Source of the DNA: Simmondsia chinensis
Lineage: Eukaryota; Streptophyta; Magnoliopsida; Caryophyllales; Simmondsiaceae
NCBI GenBank assembly: GCA_018398585.1
Contig: JAGTTD010000011.1
Span: 34,530,164-34,594,163, forward strand
Reading direction: 5' to 3'
DNA length: 64,000 nt
Part shown: piece by piece, positions 48,083 to 59,557 of the stretch
How the letters are laid out: each line of letters opens with the position of its first letter
Position numbering within the stretch: position 1 is the stretch's first letter
Translations under genes and position numbers: made by a program
The notes under the pieces: generated by a model
Told to the model about the DNA's origin: nothing
The model's input: the letters and a program-made list of their open reading frames with translations, nothing else
Database searches by the model: none

Positions 48083-49942
48083 TAAATGAAGTTTTAGAAT
48101 ATATTTATAAAATATGATTCTGTATTATTTCTTACAAAATATATATGATTAAAAAAAATATTCTTTATACTTTTTTGAAACATGATTTTTAAAAATTACT
48201 TTTCCAAAAAAGCAATTGGGCCCATTCGAGCACCTTTTTGTTTTTTTTCCATCGTTTTCCTACAAAGATCAAAACATAATTTAATTGGGCCCAATGGCCC
48301 AATTTCTGCTCCTTTGGTCACTTTTTAATTCGGCTGGCCCAGATAAGCAAACATTCAACCTAATCACCAATTCAAGTTTTCACTGTTCAAACAAGATTGA
48401 TTTTTTTTTTTTGGATCAAAAACAAGATTGATTGATATAGCGGTTAATGCTTGTTATTTTTAAATATGGGATTTTAGATTTGAGCCCATTTTCCTTTATT
48501 TTATGTATCGCTGGTTGTAATTTGGACAAAAATTGTAATTTTTACCATTAAAAAATGTTTCATTTTTCCTTCGAGAATCTAAGACTAAAAATTTTAGTTA
48601 TCGTCTCTTAACTTAGAAAAGAAAAATAAATTATGTTGTGGATGAACACTACTATATACAGAGTCGTTTATGCCATTGCACAAGTATCATTGCTCTAGCC
48701 CTGAGGGTTAACTCGACGTCAAGTACTGCAATATACTTTAGGGTGACGGATTAGGACAATCCTTAACTTTTCCCAATAATAGGAGATTTTTTTCCTTCTA
48801 TGTGTAATTCTTTAGAATCGAAGAGAGCATATGTAGGAAAAAATGTAACTAAAAATCACTCCCGTTTCTAACACGAAACTATGTCCAGCCCAAAAAAACC
48901 GACAACACTGCACCACTTCTAACCCGAAACGGCAACATGTACTTGTTAGGTTAGGGCCGATAAATATGATGTGCCATATTTGTATTCATGTTATACAAGA
49001 GGTTTTAGAAAAAGGGGTCAACTCGAGCCTAACCCATTTATTAAATATATAGGGTGCTCTCAATTCTTACCCTACCAAATCAATAAGTTTAATTATATAA
49101 GTGACTTTCTTTATCTAATGTTGGTTCGACAACTCATAAATATGTTACAAATATACCTTTCAGTTGATACCAACAATAAAACATAATATATTTATAATTT
49201 TATCAAATAAATTAACCAATTAGCACGATCAAATATAGTTTAAATCATTTATATCAACCAAAGCTACAAAAAATACAGACATTAGTGCAACATAACGCTA
49301 AGTAATCTAATATATAAATTAGGGTGCATTCAGACCTTTGTTAGTGGTGTGTGGACTCTATGTGCTTCATTTGATTTAATTTCGTTTGGTTGGATTCTAT
49401 GTGTGATGACAAAGCTCCATCCTGCTAATCTTTGTAATCACCATTGTTGGCTTAATCCACCTCGTGAACTCTTTGCTGTAATTCGGAATGATTTGAATGT
49501 GTAGTTTTTCGACCTGAGGCTGTTTCCGTCGATCAGAAAGAAAAAACCTAATCCCAATTTAACCCAACTACTTAAACTATTAAAAAATATTACCCTAAAT
49601 TTTGCTAACGAAGACTACGGTTACTCGGTAAATCTCGGTCCATGTGGCGACCTACAAATCATATGAGCCAATTAAGTCAAAGATTCCTCAGTGAGAGATC
49701 CGAGGAATTTAACTCCAGATTTTTAAATTTAAAGTAATACTCTATCTCTTTACTTGCTCAATCACTGAATCAAAGCCCCTGTAAGTATTATTCATATTGA
49801 CCTAAATTTAATCCCTTTACCTATATCAGATTGCACAGGAGAAAATGAGTGGAGAGAGAAAGATACAATCTTTCATTTACCAAAAAACTTAACTGCCTAC
49901 AAAGCTAGAAGCTGAATATATATACAAAAGACCAAGAGCACA

Positions 49943-50723
49943 TGGTTATCAAAATCGTAAGTCGGATCATAGGATCGTACGATCCTACGATCCCACTATG
50001 CCCTACCGACCCAAATCGAGTAAAACATCGTAATAAAGTAGACTCGTAACGAAATCGTGTAGGATCGGTAGGATTGCCGATTCTACACCGATTCTACCGA
50101 GTCAATAATAAAAAAATAACATATTTGAGGTCTGACGCCGATTCTACCTCGATTTTACCGATTCTACTCCGATTCTACCGATTCTACTAATTCTTCAGGT
50201 TATTTTTTAAATTTATTTTTTTCAACTTTTTTTTTTACTTTCCCCTTCCCCTTTCTCATTTTTTTCCTCTTCCCTTCTCCTCCCCCTCCTATAACTTAAT
50301 CCTAATCATTCTCTCACATCACACTCTTCACTTATCTTCATCGGCAGCCCTAGCCACCGCCGATTGCGGCCGACTGCCCCACCCACCCACCCAGGTTTGA
50401 CACTGACCCACGGGCCACACACAGACATAGCTCATTTTCTTTTTGATAAATAATTGATTTTTGTTTAATTTCTTATTTTTCTAACATATTGAGTTACTTG
50501 GGTAATTATTCTGATTTTTATTTTATTTATTTTCAGCTTGATTTTTTGGACTTTTTTTGATGTTCTTTATTATATATTTGAGGCTTATAATGTAATTTTA
50601 TTGGATACAAGTTACTGTTTTACATATAAAGTAGAATCTTACGATTCTCGATCCGATTCTATGATCCCGATCCTGAGTACTCCTCACCGATCCTATGTAG
50701 AAACCCAATTCTGACAACCTTGC
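49943..50723. mobile_element. Non-autonomous DNA transposon nested in the copia 3' LTR
   Basis: Interrupts the LTR exactly where the other LTR is continuous. The ends are inverted (TGGTTATCAAAATCG; complement of right end GGTTGTCAGAATTGGG) with subterminal GGATCATAGGATCGTACGAT against GGATCGGGATCATAGAATCG. A candidate imperfect 9-bp duplication (AAGAGCACA / AAAAGCAGA, 7 of 9) fits a Mutator-like origin. The left part repeats CCGATTCTACC-type units (50070-50190). No transposase. Confidence 0.75.
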
Positions 50724-50861
50724 AAAAGCAGAGAAAAAAGGCAGGAAACATAATTGCCAACAATCCCATAAAAATATCTAAATAAAAACATGAAAATATC
50801 TAAAAATATCTTAGAAGGATGAAAAAATATCTGAAATAGCAAACAATGCTAATACGCTCCC

Positions 50862-53800
50862 TCAAGTTGGGCCGAAGATACTGAGGAGACCCAACTTGCT
50901 AAGAAGAGACTTGAAGGAAGCAGGGGAAAGAGCCTTGGTGAGAATGTCTGCAAGTTGATGTGTGGAAGCAACATGAAGAGCCTTGATGATGTCAAGGAGA
51001 ACCTTCTCACGGATGAAATGACAATCCAGTTCAATGTGCTTGGTGCGCTCGTGAAAGGCTGGATTGTAAGTAAGATAAACAGCTGTTTGATTATCACAGA
51101 AGAGAAGAGCGGGCTGAGGATGAGGAACAGCAAAGCCAGCTAGCAACCGCAGCAGCCAGATAATCTCACAAGCTGTAAGAGCCATACTGCGATATTCAGC
51201 CTCAGCAGAGGACCTGGAGACTGTTGGTTGCTTCTTGGACTTCCATGATATGAGAGAATCACACAAAAATACACATAAACAAATGACTGAACGCATTGTC
51301 TCAGGACATGAGCCCCAGTCAGCATCTACAAATGCCTTGAGATGTAGTGAAGAAGCAGCGGAATAAAACAAGCTCTGACCAAGAGAGGACTTGATATAAT
51401 GCAGGACACGCAGGGCAGCTGCCATATGTGGTTGACGAGGGGCAGAGACAAACTGAGTCAGCTTGCCAACAGCAAAGGACAAGTATGGACGTGTGAAAGT
51501 GAGGTAGAGCAATTTGCCAATGAGCCTGCGGTAAGGCTCTGGATCAGGCAAGAGATCACCATCTTCACGACTGAGAGAGAGATTAGAATCCATAGGAGTA
51601 GAGGTGGGACGACAACCCAGCATCCCCACAGATTCAAGAACCTTGAAAGCATATTGGTGTTGGCATATAGAAATGCCAGAGGGTTGCCGAGCAATTTCAA
51701 GACCCAGGAAGTATTTCAGGGTGCCCAGATCCTTGAGATGAAACAGATGATGTAAATCCTCCTTTAAGCGTGAAACATAAGTAGGACTGCTGCTAGCAAT
51801 TATAATGTCATCAACATAGACAAGGACAGCATTAAAATGAGCAGAAGATGAAATAGTAAAGAGACTGTAGTCATTCGTTGACTGAGTGAAGCCAAGAGAG
51901 AGCAGTCCAGCAGAAAACTTCGCAAACCACTGCCGTGAAGCTTGCTTGAGACCATATAAGCTTTTGCGAAGACGATAAGACAGGGGAGTGGGCGCCCCCT
52001 GAACCTCAAAGCCTGGAGGAAGAGACATATAAACCTCTTCAGAGAGGTCACCATGAAGAAAAGCATTGTGAACATCTAGTTGGGAGAGATGCCAGTCTTT
52101 AATGGCTGCCAGACTGAGAAGAAGCTTAACTGTAGTAAGCTTGGCTACAGGGGAGAATGTGTCAAAGTAGTCAACACCTTCCTTCTGAGTATAACCTTTG
52201 GCCACTAAACGAGCCTTGTATCTCTCCAAGGTACCATCAAAATGAAGCTTGACTTTATACACCCACTTACAGCCAATCAACTTCTTGGAAGGAGGAAGGG
52301 GAACAATGTCCCAGGTGCCATTGGCCTCCGAGGCCGAGATCTCTTGAGCCATAGCTTCACACCAATGAGGAGAATGAACAGCCTGATGATAGAGCTCAGG
52401 TTCGTCATAGGTAGAAAAAGCAATTGAAAAGGCTTTATGAGTTGGAGAGAGGGAATCATAGGTAAGAACGTTAGCCAAGGGAAAAACAGTGGAGGAGCTG
52501 GAAGAGGAAGAGGAAGGGAGGTTGCAGTGATATTCTTGGAGATAGGAAGGGGGATGGCAAGTTCTGGTTGATTTTCGTGGAGCAGGAGGGGATGGGATAG
52601 CAACAGAAGCAGGTAATGCCTCGGGGAGAGATGAAGAGGATGGAACAGAAGGAGACTCAGTTGGTAACATAGGGGTAGGAGAGGGAGGGGATGGACTAGT
52701 GGGTAAAACACTAGGAGAGGGGGATTAGTCTATGTGTAAAGGGGGAGCATTGGAAGTAGGGAGACTTATGGAGGCATTTGTCAAGTCAATGTCTGCAACT
52801 GATTGACAAGGCATAAAGATATGGGAAAAGGGGTCTTCATGAGGAGGTATAAAGATTGAAAAAGAAAGATGGTCTCATGAAACACGACATCCCTAGAGAG
52901 GAAAATTTCCTTTTTTTGTATATCATAGAGTTTATATCCTTTAACCCCAAAAGGATATCCCACAAAGACTGCTATCCTAGCCCGAGGGGAGAACTTATCA
53001 CGGTGAGCAGTGAGGGTGGAGGCAAAACAAAAACAACCAAAAGGTTTTAAGTTGGAGTACTGAGGAGCTTTGCCATAGAGAAGCTCATAAGGGGCCTTTT
53101 TGTGAAGCAAACAAGAGGGCAATCTATTTATACGATGCACAACAGTGAGAACACACTCACTCCACAGGAAAAGAGGGGCGTTTGCTTAGAAAAGAAGGGC
53201 TCTAGCCACAGCTAAAATATGCTGATGTTTTTTTTCAACCACTGAATTTTTTTCAGGTCTGCCCACATTAGATGGTTGATGGATAATACCATGGGCCAAG
53301 TAAAAATGTATAAGGTTATAACTCTTTGCCATTGTCACTACGAAGGGTTTTAATTGGAGTTTTGAATTGTGTGAGAACATGGCTGTAAAAAGCAGGAATC
53401 CACTTAGCTACCTCTGACTTAAAGAGCATCATGTACAACCAGGTGATTCTAGTACAGTCATCCACAATACTCAAGAAATATCTATGCCCAAATAGAGATT
53501 TAAAATGGAAAGGACCCCAAATATCACAATAAATGAGATGAAATGTGTTGGGGGACAGATTATTATTGCATACAAAGGGTAATCTTTTCTGTTTTGCCAT
53601 GGGACAAACAAAATACGGTACATCAGAGTTATTGGACATTACATAAGGAATTAAATGCTGCAGAGCTTGCATCCTTCCCTTCCAAGAGTGACCAAGTTGC
53701 AGATGTCAAAGACTAGGAGCATGGATGGGTCTGAAATTAGGAGGACCTAATGGCAAGGAGACATTACAGGCTGCTGCTGTACCATGGCTAGGAAGAAGGA

Positions 53801-55369
53801 GGTAGAGATAAAAGCATCTCCGAGCCACCCCAATCGTAATCGATTTGGTGTGGTCCTGTATGACACATTTGTCAGCAATAAAAGAGACAACCAAATTTTG
53901 TGAGTTACACAACTGACCAACAGATAAGAGATTATATTTGAATTCAGGGAGAAACAGAACATCTGACATAACGAAGTTAGAGTTTATCTTAACAATTCCT
54001 TGGTGAGTAACAGCAGTGGAATTGCCATTAGGAAGGGTAACATGACCTTGCATGGTATGAGTCATTTTATCAAAAAGAATAACATTCCCACACATATGAT
54101 GGGAGGCACTAGAATCAATGATCCAGCAATTCTTGAATTTATCATGATTGAAGGAAGATGAAGAAGCAAAAGAATGAAAGGAAATCAGTGCTCTTATACC
54201 CGAGAGGGCCATGGATAAACCAGAGGCACTACCAGCATTGGCTGAAGCAATCTCCCGGTTGGTGTTGCCCATGGAAGAATGAACAAGATGACCACTCAAT
54301 AAGGTCATCAACTATTGGCACTGTTCTGGAGTGAATGAAAGCATAGCCTTCTCTGTTGGCACAGCCGAAGCTCCAACTTTGGGAGCGGTGTGACCTTTCC
54401 CTTTGGGCTTATATCCTGGAGGAAATCCATGGAGCTTGTAGCACTTGTCAATAGTGTGTCCAGTCATTCCACAATGTGTACACATAGGGCGCTCCCTTTT
54501 GCAATGCTTAGGCTGCAATTTGTTGTCCTCTGCTTTACCAAGCATAGCAACGTTTTAAGCAATCATAACCTGTCTAGTGCTGATCTCATTTTCAGCCTCT
54601 CGTTGAGTGATCTTGTTGAAGACCTCATTAATGGAAGATAAGGGTTCCAGCAGCAGGATCTGGTCCCTTACAGCAGTATATGTGTCATGTAGATCCATTA
54701 GAAATGTCATTATGTGGTCTTATTGCCTTACCTCCATCATATCTTGGACACAATGACACCCTTTCACGCCACAAGAACAGGGGAAATGGCTTTGTAGCCT
54801 ATGTACTCATCCCACAGTGTTTTTAGCTTAGCCAGGTAGGTAGTAACTGTCATGGTCTCCTGTTTCAGTTCTGAGATCGCTCGTTTGACCTGAAAAACCC
54901 TAGGTCTGTTCTTCTGCGAGTAACGAGCCCTAATGTCTGTCCACATCTCAGCTGCATTGCATGCACTGTTGATGCTTGTTCCAATTTCAGCAGAAACTAA
55001 ATTAGTGATCCAAGAGGTGATCACCGAGTCACAACGCTGCCACTTCTCATATAGAGGATCATCCTCCGTCGGTTCCATTAATTCCCCAGTAATGAAACCT
55101 AGCTTATTCTTTGACTGAAAATCTCTCTTCATTGATGTACTTCATGTATTGTAATTCTGAGGTCCAAGCAGCACTTGCGTGACCATAACCATTCCTGAAC
55201 CATCACTGTTGCTGAGGAAATACGGTGAATCATAAGGATCCTCAAGTCGAAAGTACTGCATGTTGAGCGATTCTTGCAGACCTCGTCCCGAATTCCTTTC
55301 TCCACTTCCAATTCTGTTGGAAATGCTTTCGAAGTTCGAATTCGCCATGGAAGGATGCAGATAAAGCAA
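50862..55369 (-). pseudogene. copia gag-pol remnant
   Basis: Pieces in order on the minus strand: gag start (55369-55142, MANSNFESISN) continuing at 55132-54764 (MKRDFQSKNKLGFI). The zinc knuckle follows in 54545-54312 (CTHCGMTGHTIDKC). The protease region is in 54311-53706 (WIIDSSASHHMC). Integrase pieces lie at 53672-53316, 53380-53186 and 53140-52781 (FHLIYCDIWGPF; RITWLYMM). A long intact reverse transcriptase/RNase H frame covers 52670-50862 (KLIGCKWVYKVKLHFDGTLE, DVHNAFLHGDLSEEVYMSLP, VLVYVDDIII, SRSSAEAEYRSMA, DNQTAVYLTYNP). At least five stops or frame changes break what should be one polyprotein, so it is not autonomous. Opposite-strand ORFs here are shadows. Confidence 0.93.
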
Positions 55370-55951
55370 GAAGAAGACACAGAAAAAGGAGTCTTGTAGA
55401 AGAAGTAACCGTGAGGAAGACGAGAGAGCGAGAGAGAGAGATCAAACAATTGTGACCTAAGAGAGAGAAAAGTGCAGTGAAAATTTTGAGTGCTCTGATA
55501 CCATATCAGATTGCAGAGGAGAAAATGAGCAAAGAGAGAAAGATCCAGTCTTTCATTTACCAAAAAACTTAATCGCCTACAAAACTAGAAGTTGAATATG
55601 TATATATACAAAAGACCAAAAACAGAAAAAAGGCGGAAAATGTAACTGCCAACAAACTCATAAAAATATGAAAATATCTAAAAATATCTTAAAAGGAAGA
55701 AAAAAATCTGAAATATCAAACAATGGTAATATGTCACGCGTGGTTCCGTAAGCCGGTTTCTAGTCAAAAACACTTTACCACCACTGCTTTGGCCCAAAAG
55801 GAGACAGACACATGGACCCAATCACAAAACCACCGGTGACCGTACCACCGGAGATGGCCGGTACACATGACTGCCAGAAGTTGAACCCCACCATCGGCTT
55901 TTGAAATTTCATCGACGGCTGCCATAGCCATTCATACTAATCTACACACTC

Positions 55952-56152
55952 TCTCCTCTTCTGCCCCTTTTTAACCCTAATTCCCCACCTACCCCTTCTT
56001 ATCTTCTCTCTCTCTCTCCAGGTACTTTGACCATTTTCTTCTTTAATCACTCTTTTTAGAGCATTTGGTTTCGTTTACTTCACTACTTTGTTCAAAATTA
56101 TACGCCTTTTTTTTGTGCTTAACTGGAGATTTTGGGTTCAATTTTGGGTTCA
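55952..56152 (+). promoter_or_regulatory. Duplicate of the GRAS gene's non-coding first exon and intron start
   Basis: About 200 bp, roughly 90% identical to 59241-59440, including the CT-rich leader, the TTTAACCCTAATTC telobox-like motif and a donor (CCAG|GTAC at 56021/56022). It is on the same strand and 3.3 kb upstream of the other copy. It may act as an alternative promoter/first exon for the GRAS gene, or be a relic of a lost neighbour. No coding exon follows it directly. Confidence 0.65.
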
Positions 56153-56279
56153 TATTTATTATTATTGCTTTGAAATCAAGAAAAAAATAAAATAAAATTG
56201 AGATTAAAATAAACAAAGCCTATATAAATCATCAATCGAACATTGCAACCAGCATTAGATTTTATTTAATCTTGAATTA

Positions 56280-56690
56280 GGCTATAATTGAAGAAAATTG
56301 ATGAACCCTATTGGTTGTTCTATGGACCCAATAAAAAGACGGGGAAAAATTACATCTTACAAGATTAATATCATAGACAATAGCATCTAACTCCCAAGGT
56401 GGCGGGTCATTCTCATCTGATAGAACTTGAATAAGATTTAGGCAATCTGATTCAAAATTAACAAAAATAAACCCTCTAGAGATAGCAAAATGACAAGCAC
56501 ACCTCAAAGCACGGCTCTCAAGCGAAGATATAGGACCCAGCCGAATCACAACCACACCAACCATCAATTAATCTACCCTTATTATCACGAACCAACGCCA
56601 ATCAGACTCTCATAGGAAAAATAATCCACCCATGCTGCATCAACATTAATTTTGACGATACGATAATTAACTGAACATACCACAAAGTTT
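56280..56690 (-). pseudogene. RNase H-domain fragment of a plant non-LTR retroelement
   Basis: Minus-strand translation across stops gives INVDAAW near the start, then IGPISSLESRALRCACHFAI (two-residue ambiguity at the start), SRGFIFVNFESDCLNLIQVL, and YDINLVRCNFSPSFYWVHRT followed by NRVHQFS. These are the ordered blocks of the RVT_3-type RNase H domain (acidic Asp of NVDAAW, ExxAL, ESDC, HVxRxxN). Only this domain is present, so it is a truncated fragment. Confidence 0.75.
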
Positions 56691-56751
56691 TCAAATACTA
56701 TTTCATTATATCTATTTATTATAATTCATATCTGACCCAAATATCAAAAGT

Positions 56752-56838
56752 GGGGTGGTGGCGCAGTTGGCTAGCGCGTAGGTCTCATAGCTAGATTGAG
56801 TGATCCTGAGGTCGAGAGTTCGAGCCTCTCTCACCCCA
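56752..56838 (+). tRNA. tRNA-Met (CAT), elongator type, with intron
   Basis: The acceptor stem GGGGTGG pairs with TCACCCC, and the discriminator A is at 56838. D-arm TGGCGCAGTTGGCTAGCGC is the A box, and GGTCGAGAGTTCGAGCCTC is the B box/T-arm. Anticodon CAT is at 56786-56788. A 13-nt intron (56790-56802) lies after position 37, as in plant elongator tRNA-Met genes. The mature length is 74 nt. The sequence matches the plant consensus closely and is likely functional, with CTTTTTAT-type T runs just downstream. Confidence 0.95.
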
Positions 56839-57135
56839 TTCTCTTTTTATTTTTTTATATATGTATATATATTTTCTGGTCCCCAAATTGATTAATTCAA
56901 ATGTAACTGGAGGCTTGTTTTCGTTGATCCAAAAACAAAAAATGTAACTGTGGGCTCACTTGGACTACAACCTGAATGAAAGTCTTAAACGTAGGGCATT
57001 GACCAGTCACCGGCGCATCAGGTCAACTCCGGTTCCAGAAATTGCGTAATCATTGACGTAAGCACTTTTAAAAAATGGTCATGCTCAAGTTGACTGGTCT
57101 TCTCTGTATTGTTGGACCAACACCTTGAAATTTCT

Positions 57136-57955
57136 CGAGTCGGTTTTCAAAATAATACTAACAAATAAAAAAATAAAAAAAATAATACTAAAAAATAAAA
57201 AAATAAAAAAATAATGCTGAAAAAAAAATATTTTCAAATCTACTGTTGAACCGCGTTTGCAAAACGCCTTTAAATTTCAATAAAATCGGATAAAAAAATG
57301 TGAGTTATATCAGTATAAACCGCGTCTACTAAACGCGGTTTACATATAAACCGCGTTTACAAAACGTTGTTTAACGTCAGTAATCCAAAAGCCCCTTTTT
57401 TTCACTTATACTTACCATTATGCCGCAATTCTTCAATTTTTTGTTCGTTTATAGTTTTTATTATGCCGTAATTTGTGATGATTATCACATTGATCCCATG
57501 TCTCTCTTAATGAAGCTCCAACATCATAAGTGGAGGTCAAATAACTCCAATAATAGTACTTGAAAGATCTCCAGTGTATAAGCAAAAGAAAGGAGGAGGC
57601 GAACGACGTGACTGGTAGTGGGTTAACGAGAAAGAGGCAGAGAAACGGTGAAAGCAGCGGAGAAAATACGCGTGAATTAGATAAACCTAGTAAACCGGGT
57701 CATAAAAACGCGTTTATAACAACATAAAACCTCGTCTTTAAGACGCGGTTTTATTAATATAATCGTGTCTTAATGACGCGGTTTAATAGATATAACCGCG
57801 TTATTAAAACGCGGTTTATGCCAATATTAAACGCTGTTTTTGGACGCGGTTTATCAAAGCCGTGTTTAGTAAACGCGGTTCAACAGTAGATTTGGAAATA
57901 TTTTTTTTTCAGCATTATTTTTTTATATTTTAGTATTGTTTTGGGAACCGACACG
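57136..57955. mobile_element. Long-inverted-repeat element with an array of AAACGCGG hairpins
   Basis: Ends of about 110 bp are inverted: CGAGTCGGTTTTCAAAATAA, AATGCTGAAAAAAAAATATT and CTACTGTTGAACCGCG on the left, mirrored on the right up to GGGAACCGACACG. Inside each arm sit about nine imperfect palindromes of roughly 26 bp with the form AACCGCGTnTA...AAACGCGGTTTA (57250-57370; 57690-57890). The middle (57400-57660) is ordinary sequence without a transposase. Flanks AAATTTCT and AATCTCTC are only weakly alike. Probably a MULE-like non-autonomous element. Confidence 0.75.
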
Positions 57956-58593
57956 AATCTCTCCATGATAATAACAAGAAACATTAAATATAATTAAATT
58001 GTTTATTTTATCATAAATGCGTGGCTATTTTATTATGATTTGGTTAAAAATAAATTTATTTTGAGATATAAAATATTGTGTATTTGTTAACACAGAGAAA
58101 GAGGAATAAAGTCACTCGTTTATGCTTATGATCTAAAAGTATCTTTATACTATATTGGAATTGTTATTACTGGCGATTCAGTGCAAAGCGGTTAATCTAA
58201 CATTACCGTATCTTTTCAAGTATAGCCGCTTGCACTTCTCATGCAATTGATCACATGCATGTGTTAATTTACGAGCTTCTCTATTATTTTAGCAACGCAT
58301 GAAGTATAAAATAAAACTTAAGGAAATTTTAATCTATTACATGAAAACTATAATCGATCAAGTTGAGTTTTTTAAAACAAGAATAACTTTAATTGTTGCG
58401 TGTTTAGTAACATATGATCTTTTTCTATTTTTTTGGTTAGTTTTAGCTGTTCAATTAAATATTGGTTTCTATCTTCGTTTAAGTCTGTAACTAACTTGAA
58501 AGTCTTCTTGCTTGACTTTCATTAATTTGTTTAGCGCATTTTATGTCCCCTTTTCCCTAATTTTAATTGTATACATTTTTTGTTATTTTTTAA

Positions 58594-58990
58594 TGTTGTA
58601 GATGCATTTTATATTAGAAGTATTCCAGAACTTTCCTAGAGTTTAATATTATTATTTTGTTAACCCTTGTCTTAGAGTAAGTCCAAGGGTATTAGTGTCT
58701 GTCTTTATGCTTGTATTGCTTGGCCTATATAATGGCCCCTTGTATATGCTCACATTATTATTCTCAATAATACAATTGTTCAATGGTATCAGAGCATACT
58801 CTAATCTAATTTTCTTTTCTCTTTCTTTTCGTTTCCGCTTTCTTTAATTTACGGATTGTGTTGAATATTTCAATTGTTTATAGTCGTTGCTGAATTTCTT
58901 TTCTCTTCCTAAATTTGTCAATGACAACTAACCATAATCAATCCGATACAAATATGTTACAGGCTTTATTTATCTTTTGTTTGTATATAT
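58594..58990 (+). mobile_element. 5' remnant of a second copia-type element
   Basis: A candidate LTR, TGTTGTAGATGC to ACAATTGTTCA (58594-58782), is followed by the primer-binding site TGGTATCAGAGCA (58784-58796). A leader and a gag-like start (MTTNHNQSDTNMLQA from ATG 58921) follow, then stop. The rest of the element is missing. It is distinct from the element at 49824-55731. Confidence 0.65.
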
Positions 58991-59235
58991 TAATATGAAT
59001 ATTGAATATTCAAATTTAATTATAAAAGGACTGCAATTATAGGTCATCAGTCACTTTCATTAACCACTCTGAGATTACTAATGAGTAAATAGTTATTTTA
59101 AAAAAGTTTATTGATTATGAATAATAATAATAAAATAATGCACACGTAAGGCGGGGACCCATTTGGGGACATTGAATGTGGGCAAGTTCTAGAAACTGAT
59201 TAATGCAATTTATTAATTTGTATTCAAATTTGCAT
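58865..59235 (+). repeat. Segmental repeat, copy 1 (upstream of the GRAS gene)
   Basis: 371 bp matching 62809-63180 at well over 90% by eye, same orientation. It begins inside the copia remnant leader and runs into unrelated upstream DNA (GGCGGGGACCCATTT region), ending at TTTGCAT. Because the repeat crosses the transposon/host junction, the duplication happened after the copia insertion. Confidence 0.9.
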
Positions 59236-59240
59236 ACATA

Positions 59241-59557
59241 TCTCCTCTTCTCCCCCTTTTTAACCCTAATTCTCCACCACTCCCTTCTTATCTTCTCTCT
59301 CTCTCCAGGTATTTTGACCATTTCATTCCTTAATCACTCTTTTTAGAGCATTTGGCTTCGTTTACTTCACTACTTTGTTCAAAATTATACGCCTTTTTTT
59401 GTGCTTAACTGGAGATTTTGGATTCAATTTTGGATTTAGATTATAATTTTTGATGGGTTGGGGTTAGGGTTGCAAAGTTGGAAACTTTCTTCCTTCTAGT
59501 TATCAAGTTTGACTGGGTTTCTTTTTTTTTTTTTAGTAAAATTCGATCTTTGTACCA
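59241..59557 (+). promoter_or_regulatory. GRAS gene 5' UTR exon, intron and leader
   Basis: The CT-rich leader (59241-59308) ends at a donor CCAG|GTATTT. An intron (59309-59536) ends in a poly-T tract and TTTTAG, and 21 bases later the ATG at 59558 begins. LISCL-type GRAS genes commonly have such a 5'-UTR intron. The first 200 bp are a duplicate of 55952-56152. Confidence 0.7.

Larger units (their letters stand above)
45573..49823. other. Intergenic AT-rich DNA
   Basis: The 3' UTR of the telomere-binding gene probably occupies roughly the first 400 bases. Beyond it lie the MULE-type MITE (46286-46718), the 55-bp retroposon end (48028-48082), a possible SINE remnant around 48432-48530, and AACCC-rich DNA at 48890-49260 related to 16902-17393. 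No gene seen. Confidence 0.5.
49824..55731 (-). mobile_element. Ty1/copia LTR retrotransposon, decayed, with a split 3' LTR
   Basis: Minus orientation. The 5' LTR is 55731-55504 (228 bp), followed inward by the primer-binding site TGGTATCAGAGC (complement at 55492-55503). The 3' LTR covers 50854-49824 but is interrupted by another element (49943-50723). The LTRs agree at roughly 90% by eye and have short TATYA-type end repeats. A purine-rich tract (GAGGGAGCG) lies before the 3' LTR at 50863-50855. I could not match the 5-bp flanks (ACCTA and TGTCA), so one side may have been rearranged. Interior coding order is gag, protease, integrase, reverse transcriptase, RNase H, as in copia. Confidence 0.93.

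Noticed and set aside
51399..51755. 118-codon plus-strand ORF
   Set aside because: Antisense of the copia reverse transcriptase frame; no domain of its own.
57250..57890. A CRISPR-like array
   Set aside because: The repeats are palindromic and unequal in spacing and orientation, inside an inverted-repeat element in a plant genome. There are no cas genes.
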